From UBA6164 sp963979005 (GTDB lineage Bacteria > Patescibacteriota > Gracilibacteria > BD1-5 > UBA6164): DNA of 8,592 nt. Under the pieces are notes generated by a model that was not told the origin of the DNA, searched no databases, and saw nothing but the letters and a program-made list of their open reading frames with translations. The translations under genes were made by a program, and so were the position numbers. The DNA lies in contig CAXBVF010000049.1 in assembly GCA_963979005.1 (NCBI GenBank), positions 1 through 8,592 of the forward strand. The letters are read 5' to 3'. Positions 1 through 7,769 of the stretch are shown here, in pieces. Every line of letters begins with the position of its first letter. Positions within the stretch are counted from its first letter, which is position 1.

Positions 1-222
1 TGATTTAGTATTATTATCTTCAGGAGAGACTATTAAAAAATCATCATGTCATTGATATTGTTCTAGTAGATTTCATATTCTCATTCAAAATTCTCTAAAT
101 TGTTCAATTATTTTTTCTTTTTCAGTTCAAAAATTTATATTTTGATTCAGATAGAATCATTGTTGTTCTATACTTGATAACACATCAGAATGCTCGGGAA
201 TTGAAGATGATTTATTTGTCAT
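1..222 (-). CDS. Hypothetical protein, N-terminal part (runs off left edge)
   Basis: I do not recognise this protein. The ORF starts at the ATG at 222-220 and stays open for 74 codons to the window edge if TGA is read as Gly. Five TGA codons lie in frame (in the contexts QQG, NFG, EFG, RIG and YQG) and no GGN glycine codon is used. The visible part is soluble, with no signal peptide or membrane segment. A polar N-terminus of about 20 residues is followed by a probable helix (residues 36-56, EKEKIIEQFREFG.RIGNLLEQ) and then a short hydrophobic strand (FLIVSPED, about residues 62-69) that could open an alpha/beta domain. It lies downstream of the operon terminator and has its own likely promoter at 250-277, so it is probably a separate transcription unit. 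No Shine-Dalgarno motif precedes the ATG. Confidence 0.7.
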
Positions 223-249
223 ATTTTATTTAATTGTATTTATTGATTT

Positions 250-277
250 ATTTTAGATTAAAAAAATATAATGTCAA
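250..277 (-). promoter_or_regulatory. Sigma70-type promoter for the left-edge gene
   Basis: On the minus strand a perfect -35 box TTGACA (277-272) is followed after 16 bases by TAAAAT (255-250) as the -10 box. Transcription would start near position 243 and give a leader of about 20 bases before the ATG at 222. It lies just beyond the terminator of the upstream operon, where an independent promoter is expected. The call rests on motif match and position only; AT-rich DNA yields chance -10 matches, but the exact -35 is less likely by chance. Confidence 0.6.
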
Positions 278-306
278 TTTTGATTATTAAAAATAATATA
301 TGAAAT

Positions 307-337
307 AAAAAAAAGAGAATTTAGTTCTCTTTTTTTA
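307..337 (-). terminator. Rho-independent-type terminator of the four-gene operon
   Basis: A 12-bp perfect stem (308-319 pairing with 325-336) encloses a 5-base loop (320-324). The stem is A-rich on one arm and T-rich on the other around a GAGAA/TTCTC core, so the T run doubles as the uridine tract. It acts immediately after the DUF2339-like gene: the TAA stop (337-335) overlaps the foot of the hairpin. The symmetric A/T arms would also allow it to work from the other strand, though no convergent gene is present. The stem is weak in GC, as expected in this genome. Confidence 0.75.
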
Positions 338-3300
338 TTTTTCTATCAATTTAACTTCTCATCATTCTTTAATAAATCTTTCTAATATACTTATTATTTT
401 ATCGTAATTAGCTTTAGATAAATCAGATTTATAATTAGCTTTTACATAAGTGTAAATACTCTTTAATTCATTTTTTTTGAATACAGTTTTTCAGTTGAGT
501 TTAGTTATAAGTAACTTAGTTATTTTAACTAGGTTTACTGCTCTTATGCTTATTGATTCAGATTTAAACTTAAATTGTACTGATGAAATATTTCAAACGT
601 CTATATCTTCAATTTTTTCATTTATTACTCAATTTTTTGTAGCCTCCTTCTCCTTAGAAGGAGAGGGAATTCAAGGGTGAGGGGTAGTTGGATTAGTTTC
701 TTTTTTATTTATCAAATTACTAGGAGAAAATTCTTTTGTTATATTGTTTCAATATTTTTTAGTATATCTTGTTGATATTGTTATGAATAATACTCATATT
801 ACTATTAGAGCCACTACTCTTGAAACTGCGTCATCTATACCATACCAAATATCGTATAAGAATATTTTTAAAGCAGTTAGACTAACTAGGTACAATCAAA
901 TGGTTCTTAGTTTTATTATATCTTTTGCTAGACCATAGAATAACATAATTGAGGCAGATACTCACCAGTAAATAGTTACTGCGAATGTAGTGTTAAATAT
1001 ATCATATACATATATAGATGTAATAACAAGTAAGTAAAATGCGAATATTAGATTCACGAATGTATTTAAGTAAGATAGTTTATTTATCTTGTTCCAGAAT
1101 AATACAGCTCATCATAATAGGGCAGTAGATATGTATTGAAGTATTCTTAGATATTCTAAATCGTTTCTATCTATTTTTCTAAATATTGATTCTGATTCTC
1201 AAACATGAAGTGATAAAAATCAAGCTAATCAAATAATGAAAAATATCTTTAGAATTTTAGAATTAAAGTAAGCATATATTATACTAGAGATACTTATAAA
1301 TATTGTTATTCATAGTATGCTCCAACCATATCATGTACTTGGTATTATTTCTAAAAGCAATATTGCTAAAGTTCATATTCATAAAATATGTAATATATCA
1401 TGTGGAATTCTTTTTCCAGAATTTTGATCAAAGTCTAAGAATTTTAGATTCAAGATTAGTGAAATGAATACTATAGAGAATGGTATCAAAAATATAAAAT
1501 CTCTAGTAGATACTAAATCTATTAAGTTAAATAATTTGAATATTCATACCATAAATAATATTATTCAGGCTACAAATATTTTGGAATCTTTTGTTTTGTT
1601 AAAGAAATAAAACATAATAGTTGCTTCAAACAACCAAACGCTACTAACAATAGCGTCATAGCTAGAGAATATAAGAGCAATAGCAAGAGAAAATACTGAT
1701 ATAGATATTCATAGATATGATAGAACAATATTTTTTGAATTAGATTGTTCTTTAACAGTTTTTATTCATCATTTATTCATCATCATGAATGCCATGATAA
1801 AGTAAACTATTGCTAGTCAAGCAAAAGCAAAACCTAGACTTATTCATTCAAAATATATATTTCAATAAGAGAATAATTCAAATCCTAAAAATAATAATCA
1901 AGCTATAGATCAAATAATTACATTTTTTAGATTTTCTCTTTTTTCTATAAGATTTTGGTTTATAAAAGGTAGAGCCCAGTTAGATATTGCAAAAATAATT
2001 AACGCAGCTATAGATAGATAAAAGTTTGCAGAATTAGTTACAATCATTACATCTGTTTGAATTTGAATTGAAGATACTTTGTTTACTATGATTGGAGCAA
2101 GAGTAAGTATTCATCAAATTGTTCAAATACTATATAGGAACTCTAAATTCTTTTTTGTACTTAAATAGTAAGATGTAAATATAAATACAAATGATACTAT
2201 TAAAACTGTAACAAAGCTAGCTAAATCTAAATTAACAGTGTCTATGCTCAGGTATGAATTTGTAAGGAAAATATATATTCATAAAATAGCAAAGAAAACA
2301 TATTTTAGAGAATCTGGAAGTTTGTTTTTTATTAGATTAAATCATAGTAAGTATATAAGTACTATAACAGCCATAGCTAAAACTATAGAGATCAATCATC
2401 AACTAAAACTTAGTCATAGAATAATCATTATAGGAGCTAGTAAAATGTATACTAGTGAATTGAAACTTGTTTTCAAGAAGTAGTATATTCCGATTCCAAA
2501 ATATAATAGAATAGTAATCATATATGAAATAAAACTAGTTGTTTCTCTGATATATAAATCTCAGCTTCATAGTAATAAAACTAGGAATATATATGATCAG
2601 ATAAATATTAATGAGAGTTTTTTAATATCTAGTTTATAAACTGTTGATATAGTTGCTATAGAAATAATAGCTGATCAAACAAGCTTAAGTATCCAATGAA
2701 TATCAGAACTAAATGGAGCTATTAAGAATAATATATTTGATAGAATAAATACTCAAATAGCTAGTAGTATATCTTTTTGTTTTAGAGATAAAAATAATCA
2801 TCCAAATGCAACAATTAAACTATATCAAACTAGTGTATAAGAGTTATCAGAACTTCCTCAAACGAGAAGTGGATTTATGAAAGCAAATATAAAAGAAAAT
2901 AATAATAGATTTCTAGATTTATATACTAGTGAAGTTACGACTGCAAATAGTGTATTAAATATTAGGAATAAAAATGTAGTTCATACTGTTAAAATATTAT
3001 TTACATCATCTCATAATAAATATCTTCATGAAAGTATTACAAGATAATTTATAAGAATTCATATTCAAAGTAGAATTCTTCATTCATTTTCTAAATCTTT
3101 TTTATCAAGCCATACTCATGCAAAAAATACTACAAATCAAATAGCGAATCATATGATTAATCTTCCTACTGGTCATATAGCAGAAATAACCAAACCTAAT
3201 AAAAATAATACTCATAGAAATACTAATATTCAACCAAGCTTTGCAAGTAAGTTTTCAGAAAAGAATTTCTTAATAGCCAGAGATAGTTTTGATGGTTCTT

Positions 3301-3694
3301 GTTTAATAGCTTTTTTGACTCTTGGAACTTGATAAGCTTTATAGTCATTTGTTTCTACTTTTTGCTTATTATTTTCAAGACTTATTTCTTCTTCTAAATT
3401 TAGCTTTTCTTTTTTAGTTTCTTTAACTGGATTAGCTCTTATCGCAGGAGATTTATTTATAAAATTATCTCATATTGAGTTTGCAAAAAACTCTAGTCTC
3501 GTTTTTATAAATCATTTAGATAAAAATATTTTTTTAAATATTGTTCAAAAGAATAGACATATTAATAGAAAAATTATTATTTCTTCATCTCATATATATC
3601 TTAGTTCTCATAAAAAAGCTGTCAGAGAAAATGTAATAAAAAATCAAAATAATAGTGATATAAACCAAGCTAAACGATTAAGTAATTTTGTCAT
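335..3694 (-). CDS. DUF2339-like giant polytopic membrane protein
   Basis: Predicted 1,119-residue integral membrane protein, read with about 63 in-frame TGA codons as Gly against about 14 GGN. Two hydrophobic segments lie near the N-terminus (about residues 10-29 and 38-54). A charged linker of about 85 residues follows. From about residue 150 to 973 there is a near-continuous series of hydrophobic segments, certainly more than twenty. The core opens with AKLGGILVFLGVLFLLG and GPVGRLIIGFAIGF, which resembles the start of the DUF2339 family of predicted membrane proteins; the family has no established biochemical role that I can cite. A hydrophilic tail of about 145 residues follows, containing a proline-rich REP-like insertion (residues 1004-1018). 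It is the last gene of the operon, 32 bases after the TSP3 gene. I checked the frame line by line and found no TAA or TAG. The family call is from memory of sequence pattern. Confidence 0.85.
643..686. repeat. GC-rich REP-like palindrome inside the DUF2339-like ORF
   Basis: This 44-base patch is about 52% GC in otherwise strongly AT-rich DNA. It contains an 8-bp inverted repeat, CTCCTTCT and AGAAGGAG, separated by 4 bases, followed by AGGG...AAGGGTGAGGGG. On the minus strand it reads CCCCTCACCC, a spacer, then CCCTCTCC and the hairpin. This resembles the REP-like palindromes of many bacteria (CCCTCACCC...CCCTCTCCC...GGGAGAGGG) whose in-frame translation gives peptides such as PHPNPLP.GEG. Here it encodes TPHPGIPSPSKEKEA (residues 1004-1018) without breaking the frame, in the hydrophilic tail just after the last membrane segment. 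Confidence 0.6.
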
Positions 3695-3726
3695 AATTAG
3701 TATTTATATAAGTAAGATATAGGTTT

Positions 3727-5412
3727 TTATTTTAATTTTTTAAGCATTGCATATATTCATAATCAGAAAATAATAATGATGGCTACAAGTAATCATATAA
3801 AAAATCCGCTATTTGATTCAATGTACCTATTATCTTCTTCATCACATTTATCTCATATTCAATCATTATCTACATCAGTTTGTTCTGGATTATAATCAAA
3901 AGGACAGTTGTCATTATCAAATAATATTTTGTCTGAATCTTTATCTTCACATAAGTTTCATACTCCATTATTGTCATCATCCATTTGATCAGGATTTACT
4001 ATATTTATACAGTTATCTGTTAATCAAGTAACTCCATCTCAGTCACTATCTTCACATATATCTCATACTTCATTTTTATTGAAATCTAATTGGTCTTTGT
4101 TTTGTATATTTGTACAATTATCACAAACATCTCAGATTCAATCTTTATCATTATCTGCTTGATTAGTATTTGCTATATATTTACAATTATCTTTATTATC
4201 TATTATTCAGTCAGAATCTTTATCATTTTCTTTTAAGTGTTCATCTTGTTTTTCACATAAATCTCATATTCCATTATTATTTTCATCAGTTTGAGTTGGA
4301 TTATAATTTTTACAGTTATCACAGCTGTTTCAAATACCATCTTTATCATCGTCCATTTGATCTACATTTGAAATATTTATACAGTTGTCTTGAGAATCAA
4401 ATAGACCATCTTTATCTTTATCAAATTCACAAACATCTCATATTCAGTTTCTATTTATATCTTTTTGATCTCTATTTGAAATATAAATACAATTATCCTT
4501 CTCTCATATTATTCAATCTCTGTCATCATCTGAACATAAATCTCATTTTCAATCTCAATTTATATCTCTTTGAAATGGATTATAAATACTTTTACAATTA
4601 TCTACACTATCTTCTACTCAGTCATTGTCCTTATCTTGTACAGTAAAGACATTGTATTCAGGATTAGTTATTAGATCTACTTTTATACTAGGAGTTTCAG
4701 AACTTATAGAAAATTTATCGTAGGTTTTAGCATATGTAGAATAATTTTTATTTTTACAATTATAGTTTGAATAGAGTTTTATATCTTGTCATGTAAAACT
4801 ATTAATTAAAATAGTATTTGATTTTTTAGGGAAGTTTAGTTCAAATATTTTTATATTTTCTAAATAGTTTTCCTCTGTTTTTGATACAAAATTTATTTTG
4901 AAATATTTAAATGAAAACTCTGAAATATTTATTCTATTAACTTTGTCCCAATTTTTTCTATCTTGACTGATATAGTATTCAGTTCAGTAATCAAATGAAT
5001 CATAAGAAAATATAAAACTAAAATTATTTTTTTCTAGTTTTTCATCAAAATCTAGAATTATTTCATTTTGAGTTTTAGAATTTATATCTATTGAAGTTTT
5101 GTTATTATAATCTGTTAATAAGTCATTATCAAATCAAAAATTACTAGAATAAGAATATATATCTTTATTGTCAGAATAATATTTATAAGGCAAAATATAG
5201 TCTCATTGAGTTATTACTAGGTCCTTAGTATTATTTATTTGAACCTTGTGCATACTATAATTTACAAAATTAGATTTATCTATTTCATTGTAGTATTCAT
5301 AACATTGAGGAGTAAAATTATTAGGAACTTTATTTAAAAAATCATCAGGACCGCCAGCGTAAATATTATTGAATGATAATAGTAGGGCCAATGTAATTAT
5401 TATTTTTTTCAT
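3727..5412 (-). CDS. Secreted thrombospondin type 3 repeat surface protein with C-terminal membrane anchor
   Basis: Predicted 561-residue cell-surface protein. It begins with a signal peptide (about residues 1-19, hydrophobic run then YA-GG). Residues about 105-190 form a beta-rich region resembling a discoidin (F5/8 type C)-like sandwich, with EYYISQDRKNWDKV followed by FKYFKINF; this part is tentative. Another beta-rich stretch runs to about 258. Residues 260-527 are thrombospondin type 3 repeats, with spaced Asp/Asn, paired Cys and motifs such as DNDGIGDKCDEED and NPDQMDDDNNGVG; these bind calcium and form a stiff stalk. A hydrophobic helix (537-556) and the basic end LKKLK anchor the C-terminus. 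TGA encodes 26 of about 34 glycines, including those at conserved repeat positions. It sits 18 bases after the 183-residue gene and 32 before the DUF2339-like gene. Ligand and partner are unknown. Confidence 0.9.
3832..4635 (-). repeat. Tandem thrombospondin type 3 repeat region (protein-level)
   Basis: Residues 260-527 of the surface protein are a tandem array of degenerate calcium-binding units. The recurring pattern is D.D.DG(I/V).D..DNC followed by N..Q.D.(D/N).(D/N)G(I/V)GD.C(D/E). The cysteines recur in NC and .C(E/D) positions, as in type 3 repeats with stacked disulfides. Units are related at protein level, but DNA identity is too low for a simple tandem duplication. One unit near residues 503-510 is degenerate (DKDSDKILFDNDNC lacks the usual Gly). 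The regular placement of TGA at the repeat glycine is the best internal evidence for the code in this window. Confidence 0.9.
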
Positions 5413-5430
5413 TTTTGTATTTTTTATGTA

Positions 5431-5982
5431 TTAAATATTTTTAAAACTATCTGTTTTAGCTTTTCAACTTAGTATCATATATAGGTGATAGGGACTTTGT
5501 AGTATTCACTTTCATATTTTATATAATATCTCAGCAGTAGTAATTATTGAATTTGTTGTTCATAGAGCAAATCATAGTATATGCTCATGTAGTACTTGAG
5601 GATTTTTTGCTTTGTTTATTAATTGGGGAGGGAGATAATCCTCTATATGATTTTTAAAATCTTCTATATTTATAGATTTTTCTATATCTTCTTTTAATAC
5701 TTTTATTTCTAGTTTGGATGATTTTTCAATTAATTCAAGAGCTCATTTTAGAGTGAAAAATAGTTTTTCTAACTCTTTATCATTAATATTGTTTTGTTTT
5801 TCGTTACCTTTATTTAATTCTGCTTTTAAATTTTCTATTCAACTTAAGGTATCTTTTTGAATTAGTAGTTTTGCTTTTTCTTTGTCTATTCAAAATTTGT
5901 TAGCTATATCTATAGCTAACTCATCTAAAAGCTTTTTTTGGTCAAAGGCTCAGGGATTTATATTATTTTTTTCTATATTCAT
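5431..5982 (-). CDS. Conserved-looking 183-residue helical protein of unknown function
   Basis: I cannot assign a function. The ORF runs from the ATG at 5982-5980 to TAA at 5433-5431, with nine TGA-Gly and one GGN-Gly. The N-terminal two thirds is charged and helical (about residues 15-105, rich in Lys, Glu, Leu and Ile) and could form coiled coils. A distinctive segment follows: EDYLPPQL (114-121) and then a Gly/Thr/Ile-rich stretch (about 135-171, HILGFALGTTNSIITTAE...SPYHLYMILSG). That stretch is moderately hydrophobic and may be membrane-associated or a buried packing helix. There is no signal peptide, so a cytosolic or inner-face location is likely. The gene lies 25 bases after the TPR gene and 18 before the TSP3 gene, which suggests it works with those envelope proteins. 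No Shine-Dalgarno motif precedes it. Confidence 0.8.
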
Positions 5983-6007
5983 TTTTATTTATTATTGTTT
6001 TTAGTAT

Positions 6008-7624
6008 TTATTTTTCTATTATTTCAATATTTTCTAATTCTTGTTTTGCTATTTTTCAAAAGTCTCAGTTTTTATCTAGAGAGACAGTTTTTTTGAAATA
6101 TATAAATGCCTTTCTAATATCTCATTTACTCACTTCTAGTTTTCACATTACTAAGTTTAACATAGGACTTTTAGCATTTACTTCAAGTCCTTTTTTTATG
6201 TATATTTCAGCTTCTTCATATGGATTAGCATTTTCTGTTATTTCAACTAAATCAGAATTTAGTTCTTCTCAATTATCAGTTAAAATGCCTTTTATTATTT
6301 CTGGTTTTGAATTTACTTCATCCATTAATATCCATCACATATATCAATTAAATATTTCTGATTCAGGATAAATTTCTAATGCTCTCCTAGTAAATATTTT
6401 GGCATTTTTTATATCTTCATTTACTATATGGTAATATATTGCTAGATTGAAATCATTTGCTGTTAGGTCTTCTGAATCTTCAGTTAATATTTCTTTAAAT
6501 ACTTCTAGCATTTTATCTATATCTCATAGTTCATAATAGTTAAATAAAATTCTCCTGTTTATATCTAAACTATTTTCATATCATATTTTAAGAGCTTTCT
6601 TAAAATGAATTGAACTTAAAATATATTCATGTAGTTTTTCATAAACTATTCATAAAAAATAACTTGCTTCAGGATCATTTTTTACTAATTTATTATAGTC
6701 TATTAGATATAATTTAGCATTTATATAATCTCATAGCTCATAATAACTTTTTGCTGCAATTTTAAGTAGAGGTTTATAATCACTTTTATCTTCTAATAGT
6801 TTTTTTGATGTTTCAATAGCTATTGGATATAAACCATTTTCAAAAAATGCTCAAGATACTAAAGCTCATTTATATAATAAATCATCTACTTGAAAATTTT
6901 CATAATTTTCAAGAGCTGTTTCTATATTATCTAATTCCTCAAAACTAATTTCTTCTACTATTTCTCATGTTCAAGTTTCTAGGCTTTCGTTATATTCATT
7001 TTTAGCTATGAAATAATCTTGATAGGCTTGTTTACATAAACTAAAATCACTTTTACAAACAAGAGAATTTTGGTAATAGAATAGTTGGTCTGGACTTAAT
7101 CATAGATTATTTAACTCATTGTTTAGGTATTCTATATTTTCATCAGTTAGACTTACAGAAAAAATAAGTGTTTTTGCTACTTTATTTTTATCTAGTCTAG
7201 AATATTCTTTAGCTTGTGAATAATAAGAATATGCCTGTTTATATTTTTTGAGATTATAATATGTATCTCATAATTTTGATATAATACTTAGATCATTAGG
7301 AATTTCTTTATGTATTTGAAGATATTTAACAAGTGCACTTGTATATTCTCCATTTTTTAGGCTCACATCTCATTTTATAATTAATCATCTGAGAGTTAAT
7401 TTTTTTCTAAGAGCCTCTATTTTTTGTTTTTTTAATTCTTCTGGACTAATTACTATCTCTTCTTCTATTATTTCTCAACTGGCTGTTGTTCAAGTATTAG
7501 TCTCTTTTACAACTATTTCAATATTAGTTTGTTTTTCCAATAATTCTTTTATAGTAAAAGCTCAAAATGTTCATCATACAATTAATAAGCTTAAAAATAT
7601 AGCTATAGTAAATCTTTTTTTCAT
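6008..7624 (-). CDS. Membrane-anchored TPR-repeat protein
   Basis: Predicted 538-residue tetratricopeptide-repeat protein and first gene of the operon. A basic start and hydrophobic segment (about residues 5-23) form an uncleaved anchor or signal peptide, so the rest is probably extracytoplasmic. An acidic Thr/Glu-rich linker (about 38-60) follows. Helical TPR-type repeats then run from about residue 80 to the end, with hallmark pieces such as KLGDTYYNLKKYKQAYSYY (117-135), YYELGDYINAKLY, SYFLGIVYEK and KGDIRKAFIYFKK. TGA supplies 24 of about 28 glycines and falls on the conserved TPR Gly (LGD). The only two cysteines are C190 and C197, well placed for a disulfide between neighbouring turns. 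TPR arrays act as protein-protein scaffolds; the partner here is unknown but may be the TSP3 or DUF2339-like product encoded downstream. The start follows a likely promoter at 7664-7691. Confidence 0.88.
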
Positions 7625-7663
7625 TTATTAATTTAAAATAATAATGTGTTTTTTTATAATAAA

Positions 7664-7691
7664 ATTTTATTGTTTTAATCCTATTTGTAAA
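7664..7691 (-). promoter_or_regulatory. Sigma70-type promoter of the four-gene operon
   Basis: On the minus strand TTTACA (7691-7686) and TAAAAT (7669-7664) are separated by 16 bases. This is the same -10 sequence and spacing as the promoter at 250-277. The start point would be near 7657, giving a leader of about 33 bases that is almost pure A/T and lacks a Shine-Dalgarno motif. It is the only good candidate upstream of the TPR gene, and the short gaps between the next three genes leave little room for internal promoters. Confidence 0.55.
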
Positions 7692-7720
7692 GATGAAAAG
7701 TATTAAAAGCATTTACAAAT
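7683..7720. promoter_or_regulatory. 9-bp inverted repeat between divergent promoters
   Basis: ATTTGTAAA (7683-7691) and TTTACAAAT (7712-7720) are perfect reverse complements separated by 20 bases. Each arm contains a TTTACA -35 box, one for each divergent transcription unit, so the two -35 regions are mirror images. This could be the trace of a shared operator bound by a dimeric regulator, or only the consequence of two identical -35 boxes plus chance flanking A/T matches. Confidence 0.45.
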
Positions 7721-7739
7721 GTGATAATTATATTACACT
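7712..7739 (+). promoter_or_regulatory. Probable promoter of the flippase gene
   Basis: TTTACA (7712-7717), a 16-base spacer and TACACT (7734-7739) point toward the flippase start at 7770. The -10 match is only moderate (four of six to TATAAT). Transcription would start near 7746 and leave a leader of about 24 bases. Spacing and -35 sequence equal those of the promoter facing the other way. Confidence 0.45.
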
Positions 7740-7769
7740 AGTTTTTAAATCAATCCTTAATTACAATTT

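Larger units (their letters stand above)
7625..7769. other. Divergent intergenic region
   Basis: This 145-base gap separates the TPR operon (minus) from the flippase gene (plus). It holds the two outward promoters and the 9-bp inverted repeat. The remaining sequence is nearly pure A/T with no hairpin suggestive of a riboswitch or attenuator and no small ORF worth reporting. Confidence 0.7.

Noticed and set aside
477..938. Plus-strand short ORFs at 477-680 and 744-938
   Set aside because: Both lie antisense within the continuous DUF2339-like frame, with no family resemblance of their own and no promoter of note.
2238..2483. Plus-strand 81-codon ORF
   Set aside because: Antisense shadow inside the hydrophobic core of the DUF2339-like gene.
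3813..4031. Plus-strand 72-codon ORF
   Set aside because: Antisense of the TSP3 array, with the same low-complexity Tyr/His/Leu composition.
3832..4635. CRISPR array or DNA-level tandem repeat
   Set aside because: Periodicity is in the protein pattern of spaced Asp and Cys; the DNA units are diverged, lack constant spacers and encode a coherent TSP3 domain.
4170..4646. Plus-strand 158-codon ORF rich in Tyr, Leu and His
   Set aside because: It is the antisense shadow of the TSP3 repeats; the odd composition comes from the complement of repeated Asp/Asn codons.
5203..5412. Stand-alone 69-residue secreted peptide
   Set aside because: It is only the signal peptide and N-terminus of the TSP3 protein up to the first TGA; the frame continues to residue 561.
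6093..6371. Plus-strand 92-codon ORF
   Set aside because: Antisense to the C-terminal TPR repeats, which give a coherent protein on the minus strand.
7524..7712. Minus-strand 62-codon ORF over the TPR start and promoter
   Set aside because: Different frame from the TPR gene, low-complexity Lys/Ile/Tyr/Phe product, and it overlaps the likely promoter and the start of the real gene.
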